Translations under genes and position numbers: made by a program
In this document: in pieces, positions 1-12,575 of the stretch
Numbering within the stretch: position 1 is the stretch's first letter
Layout of the letters: every line of letters begins with the position of its first letter
NCBI GenBank assembly: GCA_035610365.1
Contig: CM069433.1
Location: 134,124,545-134,188,544, forward strand
From: Aquatica leii
Taxonomy: Eukaryota; Arthropoda; Insecta; Coleoptera; Lampyridae
DNA: 64,000 bases
Direction of reading: 5' to 3'
The notes under the pieces: model-generated
The model's database searches: none
What the model saw: only the letters and a program-made list of their open reading frames with translations
What the model was told of the DNA's origin: nothing

Positions 1-2366
1 TAATTTACAAGATTTTGAATTGGCAATTAAACTAAGGCCTAGCGACCTCGAAGAATATGTTTGTGATAATGAAACCGATAACGCGTCTACCTTAACAATT
101 CAAGAAGTAATAGAAAATTTACTCACCGGAAAATGCATAGAGAAAATTAAATTCCACTCTTGTCAAATTTCCAAATACCGCAGAATTTCATTTTGGACCA
201 AATTTAACTTTTTTTAGAATTCCCGGTAGTTTTGGAAATGATCTGGATAATATCAATTTGAACAAATCCCAAGCATTGATCAAGGAAGAAGATCTTATGT
301 CTATGTCGTTTGACCAAGATAAAGAAGACTCTGACAATAATCCGTTCGATGTAAATCAAGCTCAGGTACTTTCCGACAATATTGATGATTTCTTGGAAAA
401 ACGTAAAGAAAATGAAGAAAAAAATCCTGTATTAGAAGAGCAGTTTGAACCTATTATTGAAAGGGAATTGTACCCATTCCAGTCGAACTGCAAGAAGCAG
501 AGCCAATCGTACTAGCACAAGATGAGGTTCTAGAAACACTTCAGTCCCAAATCTTTAGTGAGCTTTTGCTTAATATCCAGTCTCCTATTACCGATGAACA
601 AGAATCAGGCGTTGCAGATTTATCTTCGCCAGTTCTTAAAATTCCCGAAAGTCAGTTGCCACCAGCTGTAGAAGCCTTTTAGCCGGAACCTACTAGTCCT
701 ACACAGGAACCGACTCCAAGACTCGATTCCCCCGTTTTAGAAGTAGTAGAATATAGGCTGCAATCTCCAGTCTTGGCAATGAGCAGAGATCACAATTTGC
801 AATTGTAGATTTAGACGAACCGACACTTTCAGCGGTTGCACAATCACCTACATTAGATGTGTTACATTTGTCGACTATCGAACACGAAAAGGCAGAATCG
901 CTTTTACCAATCGAAGAATCTAAAATATGTTCGTCGTTACAGGAAGAATTTTGTGAGCCATCTTCGCTTTTCTACCAGCAACCGACTAATTTAAGTAACG
1001 ATGTTATAGTCAAAGTAAACACGCCCGAAAGGGTTCAATTTCCACATATGGATTTAATCCTATCTCCATCAACTCAAATTGAACAACCTCTGCAATCGCA
1101 TTCACCAATTTCTACGGCACAGTCTCCTATTATTCTTCTTCCTCAAGAATTAGATTCTACCTTATCGGTAGCTTTGCCAACGGAAGAACCGACTTTCGCA
1201 AGGCCATTGTGTTCGTTAAATGACGCATTTATTCAAGAAACCACGATAGGTATGAGTTCCTTCTTAGAACGATCGTTAATACCAGATATAGCATCACCTC
1301 TAAGTGGCAACGAGATTCAATTTCAATACGTAATGGAAAATGTAGAAATCAAATCCGAAATGATTGCACCCGAGTTTCCAGTAGAAACTGCAACTAAACC
1401 ATCTAAAGAAAGTAAAACCGAGGATATTAAAAACGAGGAGACTCAAGTAGTTTCTATAGTAGCTCCGATTGTAACTACAATTACGGCAATAGCAGCAGCT
1501 ACTGCTGTTGCCAAAAAGAAACCTGAACCAAAAACTACTGTAGCAGCAAAGAAACCTTTATTAAAACCGACAGCTACTACGGCGAAACCATTAAGTAAAT
1601 CTTCCGTACTTAAACCAACCCTATTAAAGACTGCTTTGACTGTAACTAAATCTAAGACGCCAACCACAACTAGTACACTGTTTGGCTCTACTACTAAAAC
1701 GACACTAAGCACTTCGAAAAAAAAACTTCTTTTAAATGGATATGCTAGTCTTTGGTCAAGTAAGTATCGAACACGACGGCTGCTCCCAGGCAACCGATCA
1801 CAAATCTGTTCTCGCTAAAGTTAGTTCAACAAGGACTGTTGTTGAAAATAAAACTACAGCTAGGCCAGCTACGACTTTGTCGACTACCGCTAGGTTATCC
1901 TCAATTGCACGAGCTACTCGAACTCCAGCGGTTGCGACAAAGACTACCACCAGCATGCCTTGGACCAATAGCACCGCAAAAAAAACAACAGGGACCGTAA
2001 CAAAACCTAAACTAAGTACGATGGCTCCTAAACCAACTAACATGGCTCCTAAATCAAAGCTACTGGCACCGGACAATAAAAAACAAATAAAGGAAACAAT
2101 GAAAAACAAATAAATTCAGCCACAATCCTTCAAGTTCTGGTAGAGTTACTAAAAAACCTTCAAGTGTTGTGTCGGCCATAACGAAAACCACAACAAAAAT
2201 AGATGCCAAAAAAACAAACATACATCACTTTGCTTTTACTAAAACTAAAACAACCGGCAGTGTGAAGAAAAAAACTGCCACAAACAAGCCGTCGTTCGTT
2301 TTAGTGAAATTGGCACAAATTCTGCAGCGTTTGGATTTAATTGCGACATGTCTGTATCCAAATTAG
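1..2366 (+). pseudogene. Broken Pro/Ser- and Thr/Lys-rich protein gene, 5' end outside window
   Basis: I do not recognise this protein. Three frames carry one composition-continuous product: an acidic start (20-217, 258-515), a Pro/Ser/Glu-rich middle (about 480-860, then 859-1790), and a basic Thr/Lys/Ala-rich tail with repeated TTK, KPT and APK words (about 1440-2110 and 2169-2366). This composition resembles microtubule-associated or other disordered scaffold proteins, but no domain is visible. Frameshifts near 490, 800, 1740 and 2110, plus an in-frame TAG near 680, break the reading frame. The step between 217 and 258 could be a short intron, since TTTTTTTAG precedes the next block at about 216. 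No promoter is seen. It could be a decayed retrocopy or an old host gene. The antisense frames over it are shadows of the Thr/Lys repeats. Confidence 0.45.
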
Positions 2367-2493
2367 ACGTTAACTCACAAATCTCCTTGTCGTTTTGTGA
2401 TGGATCTATGTTCACTTTCTCCCCTTGATCACCTTTAATCTAATTCCATTCGTCTTCAGATTCTTTTCCGCTCTCAGCTACATTATCAACTAA

Positions 2494-2642
2494 AGTTTCG
2501 ATAGTAGCTCCGATTGCTGCTGTGAATACAGTTACGGCAATAGCAGCAGCTACTGCTTAGACTGTAACTAAATCTAAGACCCCAACAACAAATAGTACAC
2601 TATTTGGCTCTGCTTCTTCGTCGACTACCGCCAGGCTAGCCT
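2494..2642 (+). repeat. Collapsed partial duplicate of the Thr/Lys-rich coding region
   Basis: This block repeats, in order but with the spacers removed, pieces found at about 1449-1509 (ATAGTAGCTCCGATTG and ACGGCAATAGCAGCAGCTAC), 1639-1690 (ACTGTAACTAAATCTAAGAC and AGTACACTRTTTGGCTCT) and 1877-1900 (TCGACTACCGC). An in-frame TAG follows the Ala-rich part. It reads as an internally deleted second copy of the upstream pseudogene, ending just before the Penelope-like element. Confidence 0.6.
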
Positions 2643-2689
2643 AAAAAACGGCAACTACTCGAAGCTTTAAAAAAAATAATTATAATGTA

Positions 2690-3600
2690 ACTATTCCTCA
2701 CAATCATGTTTTGTTTTCGCTAGATGTAGTTTCACTTTATACTAACGTACCTACAGATGTAGCAATAAATACTATTAAAAATTATTGAAACGAAATTAAA
2801 CTTTTTACAAATTTACTTTTAAATGAATTTATTAAAGCACTAGAATTCATTCCTAATTTAAGTTTCTTTACATTTAACAATAAAATTTATAAACAAAAAT
2901 TTAGAATTGCTATGGGACAACCTTTGGCTAGTACAATAGCTGATTTAGTTTTACAAAATTTAGAAAAAGAACTTTTAAAAAAATTTAATGACATTACGTT
3001 TTATCAAAGATATATAGATGACGTTCTATTTGGAACTAATGAAAATAATATAAATTTAATCTTTAATAACTTTAATAGCATTTATCCAAGACTAAAATTT
3101 ACCAGAGAAAAAGAAAATAATTACAATATCAATAATTTTTTTTAGATATGACACCTATTAGAAATTTAAATAACAAAATTGACACAAATTGTTACAGAAA
3201 ACGCGTAAAAACTAATAGATATATAAATTTTAATTCATTTTAATTCATTTACTTCCATCTGAAAATATTAATATAGTTAAAAATATTTTAATACTTTGAT
3301 AGCTTTCCTCAATATTTCATAAAACTTAATATTAAAAAAAGAATAAAAATTTTAAAATATAAAAATAAAGATAATTTCAAGTGTAAATTCAGCTGATTCT
3401 TCACCAACTATTAATCTAAATATAAAAAAAAGAAAACATTATTAATAATAAAGAAAAAAAAACAAATTTGTATCATTACCATTTATACCTAATTTATCTT
3501 ATACTTTTAGAAAAAGAATTAAATAAATACAATTTTATTATTGCTTTGAAAAATCAATCTACTAAACTTCAAAGACAAAATTTATAAAAATCCTAATGCA
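2690..3600 (+). pseudogene. Penelope-like element reverse transcriptase remnant
   Basis: The translation shows the Penelope-like signature order: SLDVVSLYTNVPTD (motif A with the first catalytic Asp, about 2715-2760), MGQPLASTIADLVL (motif B, about 2912-2953), and YQRYIDDVLFGT (motif C with the Asp pair, about 3002-3037), then a C-terminal block with LPFIPNLSYTFRKR near 3475-3520, the usual bridge to the endonuclease. These enzymes copy element RNA at exposed chromosome ends or nicks. A stop follows KNY near 2790, a frameshift lies near 3145, and the frame decays further after 3240. No GIY-YIG endonuclease is readable immediately downstream. The flanks are AT-rich, with no terminal repeat seen. 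Family identification is strong; the boundaries are approximate. Confidence 0.85.
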
Positions 3601-3660
3601 GTAAATTATAGAACTCGCATAGAAAATCTTAATTTAATTTATAATTCTATCATTTCATAA

Positions 3661-5533
3661 ACATTTAATTTTAATTTAATAATAAACAAAATTTGTTTTT
3701 TATTAATTTTTGTTTTCTTATTCTCTTTCTCATATTAAATATTTTTATCACTAATAACTAATAAGTATCTTAACTGCTATTTAAAACAAAATTAAAATAA
3801 AATTTGATCAAATTGCTAATAAACAATTACCGTTATGTTTTTACTACTACTTAAGTAGAATGAGTAAAAATTTTAAGAAAATTTATTTCTAATAATATAC
3901 AATTAATAATGCATTTAATGGCAAATTGATCCAGAACGTACATTTAACATGCGTCTTAACGACGTAATTTGAGGACGTTTGATAGATATCCCAAACTGTA
4001 CGTATTGAGAAAGGGAACGTCCCAAAGACATCTTGTGCTATGTTAAATATTTTCTTAGTTCCTATCACTAGCTTCCTTTTCAACACTTTCAATTTTGTGT
4101 TATCTTTTATTACTTTTTCTTTTTCTTCGTCTTTGTTTTTCTATATTTCCTATTTTCTTTCATCCTGAACTCTTTTGTTTAACTTTGCATATTCTTCATA
4201 TTCGTCTTCTCCTCTCATCTTCATTCATCCTCTTTAATTAAATTAATTAGCGAATTTTCCATACCTATGTTTAAATCACTTATTTTACATGGTTTATTTT
4301 TATTTTGTTCACTTAATTATATTTAGATTAATTTGAATGTTTTTTGTCTTTTTAATCGCCACGCAAGGATGTTTATGTAGTGTTTTCTCAAGATCTGTTT
4401 AATTTTTTGTTTACTGACCGTAAACATCTTTAGTTTCTTGTAAATTTCTAATTGACCATAGAGTGCATTATACGTAGCTAAAAATGCAGTGACAACTCAA
4501 AATATCTTTCTAGAAGTACCACATTTTCAATTTTTTTTTCGTACTACCTGAGTTGACGTTAAGTGTTTTGATATGTTAGTGTGAAGGACTATTTTCTGAT
4601 TTATCACTCTAAACAAGTTTGTTGAAGTCTATATAAGTCAAGTATACTTCACTTAGTTTAAATGATTAGTGAATGTAGCTATCAAAACTTCATCACTTAT
4701 AGAGATGTCACTTGTGTAAAATAAACATAGAACTGGTCGGTACACTTAGTACAATATATTTTGGTTATTATCTTCTAGAATTATTATTTTAATTATATTA
4801 TTGATTTGAAGTACTTGTCATATAAATTTGTGAGCTGAAATTAGATGTTTTTTCTAAAGAATTCGCTTGATGCGTTTCAGCAGTTTGGATATGTTTAGTA
4901 ACAGTGAAATTGGTGGTTACAATGTTTTTCATTAATTGGTCTATGCAGTTTCTGCAACTATCAATTCCAGTATTGTTGTTATTGCAGTGCTGCAATAAAT
5001 AGGTTCTAATCCTTTGGCTCCGAGTTTTGTTTTAACTGTTATTTAGTTTAGATAAATTTTTGTTATTGCCAGCTGGGCGAAGTTAAAAACGATTTGTTAT
5101 TATAGTCATAATGTATAATAATTATTACTATTAGATTTAATGTCAGGACAACCTGTATTAGCTTTCACTATAATCTACTTTTGTATGTTTTTTAAAGTAG
5201 TAAACATTTAAAAATAAACTGAAAAAAATCTGTTCTAGGTATGGAAGAAAATATATAAAAAATATATAACGAAATATATTCACTACGATTTCTACAGTCC
5301 CAAAACTGTTTTTATCTAAATTATGTGATATCATAGGGTCAAGTTCTGCTACTGTGATAGAAAAGTGAAAGCTTTTGGTCTAGGTCAGTTTTTCTGCTGA
5401 TAATAAGTATGTATACTTAGATTATAGAAGATGAGGATACGAAATAGAGCTGCGCACACTGAAGCAAACAAACCGTAGTGGCGTAACACAAAAAGTCATA
5501 ATTAACCCAACTTGTGTAGCCTAACCTCACAAA
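3661..5533. other. AT-rich stretch without recognisable gene
   Basis: No coding similarity, terminal repeat or RNA gene is seen. Two short minus-strand frames (3889-4092, 67 codons; 4798-4995, 65 codons rich in Asn and Thr) have no recognisable motif and no support as genes. Confidence 0.5.
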
Positions 5534-5787
5534 CAATTGAAGGGTTTGGTGCAAAAAGGGTATAAGTGTATAAATTGACAATTTGAGTTAGTGCCTTTAT
5601 TATGGTTTTTGCAAATACCATTGTGAGGTTTTACTTTAGTGTGTTATGCTACTTCTCTAAAAATGTCACTGCTAATATCAAAATGCACATCTTTTTTGTA
5701 CTAACAGAGGGTAGGTTTAACTTGACATATATGCGTTTGAATCAAAAATGTAAAAAAATCACCCTTTCTGCACCAGACCCTTCAATT
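5534..5787. mobile_element. MITE-like element with 26-bp inverted ends
   Basis: The left end AATTGAAGGGTTTGGTGC continues to AAAAAGGG (5535-5560) and is matched in reverse complement by 5762-5787, with two mismatches. The interval is about 254 bp and has no coding capacity that I can support; a 69-codon frame fills part of it by chance. The AATT at each edge could be either the end of the inverted repeat or a 4-bp target duplication. Confidence 0.6.
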
Positions 5788-6819
5788 ATTATTTTTTATT
5801 TATTGTTTTAAATCTTATTCATTTCATTTATTTATCAATTATTTTTAAGATTTATTTTTACATTATTTACGTTAAATTATACATATTGTGCAGCGTCAAC
5901 TCAAACAAAAAATTGTAAGCAGCAAAACTCTTTCCTGTGTTATGTAGAGTAACTGTTTCTCTTATCAAATTTTTTATTCAATATCGGTTTCGGATGGAGG
6001 AAACAAATCGATGTTAACTTTAAATCTCCAACGAGATTTGTAGCAAATTCTGTTTGTGTTGACTGAGCAATTTCGATGATTCTTATGATAAACGTTCTAG
6101 AATCAGAAATCAAATATTCATCAATTAGATGTTGTCCTTCAAAAACGTCTACCATATTCTGGTCGTCCCTCATTGTCTACTAAACGAATCTTTTCATAAA
6201 CTAGCACAGGTATTTTATAGGAATAAGGTACCGGTCGAGTAACTGTGCCGATACAAACTTAAGAACACACACAGAGTAAGATAATATTTTCAAAATGCGA
6301 AAAAAGATGAACAATAATCAGCAATAAAAGAGAACAAGTGATTTTGATTCTTTAGAAGAAAAAACCTATTCAAAAATACTTACATCACAAAATGTTTATA
6401 TACCGGTGTAACCCTAATATTTTTGTTTGTAGTTTAAATTAATAATTTTTGAAGTAAAACTTTTTTAGGCGCGACTTGGGAGTAACTCAGATTTGTTTGG
6501 TTTCCGTTGTGTAATAACAGTTTACAAAAAATCCAGAAAACATGCAAACTGATTTAAAGGACAAATTGTCGACCAATCATGTATTGCGATTTGTTAAAGT
6601 ACATTTATTTTGTTGGCATTTTGGTTTCTATATACGTTGTTATTTTGCTTTTATATTTGAATTTGTGTCTTGCTTGTGTACAAATCTGTTCTTTTTAGGT
6701 TAAAACTGTTTCTATTTCATTTACAACACAAAATTATTTATTTATTGCATTAAGAGTACAAATTCAGTAATAATCAGCAATTAAAATAACTTTTTGTCGT
6801 ACAGTTTTAATTTATTGCA
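5788..6819. other. Unassigned interval
   Basis: Apart from a 77-codon minus-strand frame at 5940-6173 with no recognisable motif, nothing can be supported here. The piece adjoining 6820 may belong to the transposase remnant that follows. Confidence 0.4.
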
Positions 6820-7150
6820 GAACCCGAAAAATTGTTCATTCTAAAGCACGAAACATTATTCGTAATGTCATTGCCTTTTTTGTATCTTGTCAATGGATAT
6901 ATCCAATTGAAAGCGATTATGAACTTCCTGCTGTTATATCTGAGAAATCCTTGAGTTTTTTAAAATGGATTTTATTACAAGAAATGGTAATACACGTAAA
7001 CTTAATCCAATTGAATCCATATGGAGTCTTGTGAAAAGAAAAGTTGCATTGAAAAATATCGCACAACGAGGTATTGATATTAAAAAGTTTACAGTGAATA
7101 ATGGTGATTCAGATGAGGATGAGCGGGAGTCTGAAAAACGTGAAACTTTA
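6820..7150 (+). pseudogene. Internally deleted IS630/Tc1-mariner-type transposase (DDE_3-like)
   Basis: Two separate pieces of one transposase lie close together in different frames. At about 6820-6880 the reading KIVHSKARNIIRNVIAFF resembles the N-terminal helix-turn-helix of insect DDE_3 elements. At about 6990-7060 the reading LNPIESIWSLVKRKVALKN is the C-terminal block carrying the third acidic catalytic residue (Glu of NPIE). An acidic Asp/Glu tail follows (7105-7150). Everything between, including the first two catalytic residues, is missing, so the copy is dead and probably a deletion derivative. The minus frame 6934-7155 is an antisense shadow. Family assignment rests on the NPIExIW signature. 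Confidence 0.65.
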
Positions 7151-7267
7151 GTCAACTATGATAATCAATTATTGGTCTCGGTTGTATTTTGTAACAAATT
7201 GAATATGTTTTTACTTTTCTGTTTCGTAAATGTTACCAATAAAAGATTTGTTAAAAAGCCGTTCTAG

Positions 7268-9391
7268 TTGTTATCATAATTGTGATTAATGATTTAAAAA
7301 AAAAAGACTGATCATACGTTTTACGAAAACATTATTTTAAGTACAGCTTATGCAATCAATTATACATTTGCGTATTAGTAATTTGGGTTGCCTTAGGTTT
7401 TTTAGTTTAAGGTAGCAGAATCCCTGGAACATTTTACTTTTTCATCAATAAATGAAAATTAAAGAAAAATCGACAACATGAAATGATATTTATTTTAAAT
7501 TTAATCATTTCAGTAATATCTGTCACAAACGATAAAGAAGTTTTATTTCAGTCGCGCGTAAATATTACACGTTAAAAATATAATGAATATTAAATAAAAA
7601 TTTTTAACGCTAAACATTGGCTATAACTCCAGAAAAATTGTGTTTTATAATACATACTTTCATTCTTATAAATAATTTAATGGAAATTTATACTAGTCTC
7701 AGTTTATTGATTTTATATTTAGTTTTGTACCAGTTATTGTTATTTTCAACAAAAGTGTAGTAACCTAACTTAATAACATAATTCCAAATATTCTGTATTT
7801 GCCCGTACTTTCCACAAAACTAAAAATATTTGAATTATTTGTGTAAGCTTTGAAAATGTATTTCTGTAGAACGACAGTAAAACTTGAAGTTGTCGTAGCG
7901 TTTACGGTTTGCAAGATAAGAAAGCTCAAATTTTTATCGCTTTTGTACAATATCAATTTATACGGTTTCTTACTTTAGAAATAATAAATGAACTGCCTAA
8001 AGCGCTTAGAACTATTTGCGCTACGTTTTTGTATCCTGTATTAGTCTTTTTTTGCGTTATAAACTACACAAAAGTTCTTAAAATTTTAAAAATTCACTAT
8101 TGGCGATAATTGCCGTAAGTATACGTATTATTTTGAAAAACATACAAAAACATTAAATTGTTTTATATAAGAATAAGATAAAAAACACAATGAGGTTAAA
8201 GTTGTAAACAAGACTATTTAATCACAGCGCGACTTTATGTTGCCCGATTCTTCTAATTTGCTCAAACGGTAAAACAAATATTATATAACTCCCAATTCTC
8301 CAAATTAATACTAGTTTTTTATTACAATTTTATTATGTTTACATGTCATTATATAGATGTAACAGTCCGATTCTTTAGTAGAAAAGTTATATTTAAACAT
8401 TCAGATAAAAATACGTCGATTGTTTTAATGTATATTACTTATAACTTACATTTATATTTTTCTTGTAAATAATTTATAATACCCCCGGTAACAAGTATTT
8501 GAAATTATATTATACTAAGTAGATTAGGATTACGTTAAATCTAACTTCTACACAAGAACTGGTAAACACTTTCTAATTGGGTATAATGGCATAATCCACT
8601 TTAACATATCTTGTTGACAATATCCCAGTTATTAAATAATTTGAATAATAATTAATTAAATATACTGACAGACATGTTATATTTGCAATTGGTATTATTG
8701 ATAATAAAGAATTTTGAAATAATTAATAATAATTGATTTACTGTCAGTGTTCAATGAAATTCAGTTGAGTGGCATTGTATAAAATTTAACTAATTGATGT
8801 TTTTAGTAATATTAGCTATTTATTCAAAACTAAATTAAAAATATTTATAGAAAATTAACTAAACATTTTATTTACACTCATACTTTAAAATAATAAAATA
8901 AATTCGAATTTATTTTGAAGAAACGCAATTAAAAAAAAGTCTTTGGTAGTCGACTAGATGTTAGTTTACCATTAGATAATTTTTGTATATTTTGCAAAAT
9001 TGGTTTTACATAAATACATTGCTAATAAAAAATCGTTATAAAAAATGCATCAAAAGGAAAATACTACTACTGAAAGTTTTTCCTGTTCTCAACGTTTTGA
9101 TAATTTTTGTAAAGTTTTTTTTTATTACAAACAAATCAATTGACATTAAAAGTAATCGAAACGTTGGCAACTATAGTTTTAACATTAATAACATTGACAC
9201 GGTCCAATCCGAAAATTTAATTAAGATTTAACTTTAATTTCTGATAAATGACTTCTGTTTTTGTACAATGATTTAATACAATTTTTTTCTTTTGTACTTA
9301 ATTTTCTATAGAAGTTTTTTATGTAGAAACATAAAATTATATTTTCCGTCGATCGTTCATTAATACTTGTATTAACGTATAATAATGTATC
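7268..9391. other. AT-rich interval without recognisable gene
   Basis: Short frames at 7765-7956 (minus), 7909-8109 and 8983-9231 (plus) carry no motif that I recognise and are typical of chance frames in AT-rich DNA. No terminal repeats or RNA genes are seen. Confidence 0.5.
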
Positions 9392-9432
9392 AAAAGTAGT
9401 GCGGTAATAGCCCCTATTACCGCACTACTTTT
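9392..9432. repeat. Perfect 19-bp hairpin
   Basis: AAAAGTAGTGCGGTAATAG (9392-9410) is followed by a CCC loop and then its exact reverse complement (9414-9432). The match is perfect over 19 bp, with higher G+C than the surroundings. It could be a minimal foldback element or two abutting transposon termini. Two CCAATNAAAT words lie just downstream (about 9436 and 9480). Confidence 0.85.
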
Positions 9433-11125
9433 AAACCAATGAAATCAACGAATTTCTATTAACGCTCGCTTTTTTTTAACCAATAAAATCGTAGAAGAGA
9501 ATTAAGATTTTTATGAGGTTACGTATATTGTATTAGTTAGCGTTTTTAAACAAAAAATAAATTAAAAAATTCACCTGTGCATTATTATAATTAAACATTT
9601 CCAATAATTGTAGGTTAAGTAACCTGATCACTATAACGAAAACAAAATGATATACTTTGGAGTTACCAAGATGCTAAAAGAAGCTGATAAATAAAGTCCT
9701 TATTAACAATAATTGTGGTCTACATCATCTGACTATTTTATGAGCACACAAATTGTCAATTGGTTTTTATCGATGATTTTCAGTTGCTTTTGCGGAGCCT
9801 TCCTGATACCAAAGTTGTGATGTTTGTATGTTATATAAAATGGTATATAAACATAATTATAAACAGATTTTAGTTTATTACATAAATAACAACGTATATT
9901 TTGTATAAACCAATACTTATCATATAACTGTGTTGTAGTGATACACTCGTGTACTTCTTTTGCATACATACCGAAAACATTACGTATTTATAAGAATAAA
10001 AGAGCATTTAGTTATCGTTACTTTCTTCGACATTACCTTCTTCATCTAAGCAACTACTTCTCTGACATTTGCACTAATTTGTAAAACATTGCTCACTATG
10101 CTTTGCTAAACTACACATGAACTTTTATCAGATTCAAATTGTATCGATAAGTTAGTGAACAGCATTTTTTTTAGTAAATCATAAACTAAAAAGTTTTACT
10201 AAAGAATTGTGTTACTAAAAATCAGCTTTTTGCATGGTGTTCATTTAAAAACTACAATGTAGCACATTATGTTATGGTTAATATCACAAATCTAATACCA
10301 ATAAACGATTATGAATTTCTCGTATGTACATACCAGATTCTTTTCTTTAAATTGCCATTACGTAAATATTCTTGTAAACAAAAGTAACACAACAATATGA
10401 TAGAAAATATATATTTAATCTATAAGTAGGTGAACTAGTTTCTTCTCTCTAAAGCCATCATTCATTAGGGACAACACTAAACTATAATTCGTGGCATTCT
10501 TGTACTCAAACCCAATCTGTCGTAAGAATTTGTTTATAACATCTGGTTCACCGTGGTAGTTTAACATTCACTTACATTTTTCAAACTAAAATGTTTATTG
10601 TTAAAACTTTCTTATCTACAGAAGTAAATATGTATTAAAATTACCATTGTTTTTATCGTAGATTTTTAGTGTTTCCTGGTTAGCCTATGGTTTTATTCCT
10701 AATAACAATATTCGTCATTTATGAACCATTTTTAAATGTATAAACACTCTATTTGCTTTATAAATAATTTTGATTTGCTTTTTACATCTAGTTCAGCTTT
10801 TGTGTACAAAGAAAACAATCCCACGATTACCTTTCGGTTGATAAAGAGAACTTTTTAATGTTTCGAGATGTAATTTTCTTTGATTACCTAGCATACTTTT
10901 AATCGCATAAAACTAAAAAATTTTTGCAATCATTGATATTTTCAAAACTAATTATAATCAATCCGATTAAAATTTAATTGACGCGTTGAGGTTATATAGC
11001 ATTCCCATTACTTAAAAATCCCACTACCGTTGATACAAAAATAAAACAATTGTTTAGTAGATAAAATTATAAAATTATAAGTAAATGCAAAAAATTAATA
11101 AGATACGATCGACGGAAAAACTTAA
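9433..11125. other. AT-rich interval without recognisable gene
   Basis: A 78-codon minus frame at 9733-9969 has no recognisable domain. Nothing else can be supported. Confidence 0.5.
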
Positions 11126-11250
11126 AAACCAACTTGTTTGATAATATGCAATTAATAATCTCGACAACATTAACGCCCTCGCTCGCTACGCTCGCTCGCG
11201 CGTGAAAATGTCTCGATTATTAATTGCCTTCATTACCAATCTTGTTGGTT
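11126..11250. mobile_element. Short foldback (hairpin) element with CG-rich centre
   Basis: Nested inverted arms surround a CG-rich core. The outer arms pair AACCAAC (from about 11127) with GTTGGTT (ending 11250). The inner arms pair GCAATTAATAATC (11148-11160) with GATTATTAATTGC (11215-11227). The core at 11175-11202 contains CTCGCTCGCTACGCTCGCTC, itself partly palindromic. There is no coding capacity. The form is that of a small MITE or snapback repeat, and the CG-rich core stands out sharply in this AT-rich DNA. Confidence 0.65.
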
Positions 11251-12548
11251 AAATAACTATTAATTGACTATTATTTTTGTAACATCCCTGTTGCTGTCAA
11301 GCACAAGTTTATATAAAATTAAATCAGTCATTATTGTAAACGTTTTGTGTTTAAACGGGTTCTTTGTTTGCTTCAAACAAATAAATAAATACAGATCTTA
11401 AATTTTGTTTTTAAGAGCTTATTCATTTACACGTTTAATGCGACATCTTGGGATTGTATCCAAGTATGATGACTACACGTAATGAGTAAATCAATTTAAA
11501 AAATTCAAATTACTTTTGCGTTTGTTGATGTTTATTATCAAAATAAATTGCATTTGCACAGATACTACGGTGATGTTTCATAGATTTGCAAATTGAAAAT
11601 AAATTGATTTCTGCACTTTTCATTAAAAACTAATTGAGTTTTACAGCAGTTGGAAAAGTACAATAACTTTTTTTTAAAACGTTTGATATTTAAGTATTTG
11701 AACACATGCACAATAATTTGAATTTTGTTTGCTTGCAAAACGATTACAAAGTAATTTAATATGTAAATTGTTTGGTTCTTGGCAGTTACGGAAACTGCAT
11801 AGTTTTTGAGAATAAAAAATAATAATAATGTAATTCTCTATTTAACTAAACTGATGTTTAAATAAAAACGTTTGCTAAATTAAACTTAAAAAAAATTCAT
11901 ACATTTTTTATTATTTTGTTGTCTCCGCTTAAATACCAAACTTTGTTTGTAAAACACAATTTTTTGTATACAATAATTTACACATAGTGCAAGAGAAAGT
12001 TTAAACTTAGCGTGTAAGCTTACGATTACAAACATTTCAGTGCTTATTTAAATTTTTATTTTGTTATCTAACAGTTATCTAACAGTGAGTTTCTGCAGTT
12101 TGCAATCTAACGAAGTAGATTAGTAGAAACTCTATAGGTAATTAAATATACTGTTGCTACATTAAGGTAAATTCACTTTTACAGTTCTTGAGAAATATTA
12201 AAAATATTTATTATTATATTGTTATCTAGAAACAGTTTTAAAGATAATCACACACACTAAACTATTGATGATGCCATATAAATTACAATTACCTTAATAA
12301 CAAAACATTCAAATTGAATCCAATCTTGTAATTTTAGTTTAGATTTGCAGGTTTTGTGGTATAGATTGCAAAAAATAGTTCTAAGTTTTAATAAGTTTTC
12401 TATACAATAAGTTAAAGTTTAATAACACAAAAATGTTTAAAAATACTTAAATTAAAGTTTATTTTTCTGAGACTGTTATCATGGATCAATTTTTTTAGTA
12501 TAAGTTTATTGTACACCTAATAACACAAAGTATTTAACAAAGCTAAAT
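11251..12548. other. AT-rich interval without recognisable gene
   Basis: No coding frame above chance, terminal repeat or RNA gene is seen. Confidence 0.5.
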
Positions 12549-12575
12549 CAGGGGCGGCAAGTACATGGGTGCATC
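12549..12575 (+). repeat. Candidate hAT-type terminal sequence
   Basis: CAGGGGCGGCAAGTACATGG matches the common start of hAT elements (CAGGGGYGG). The transposase remnant at 20380-21290 is of a hAT class and in the same orientation, so this could be its 5' end, separated by later insertions. No matching CCGCCCCTG is seen near 21.3-21.6 kb. Confidence 0.35.

Noticed and set aside
1443-2109. Hydrophobic minus-strand frames at 1443-1793 and 1798-2109
   Set aside because: They are antisense shadows of the Thr/Lys-rich coding strand; Thr and Lys codons read backwards give Val, Phe and Leu runs.
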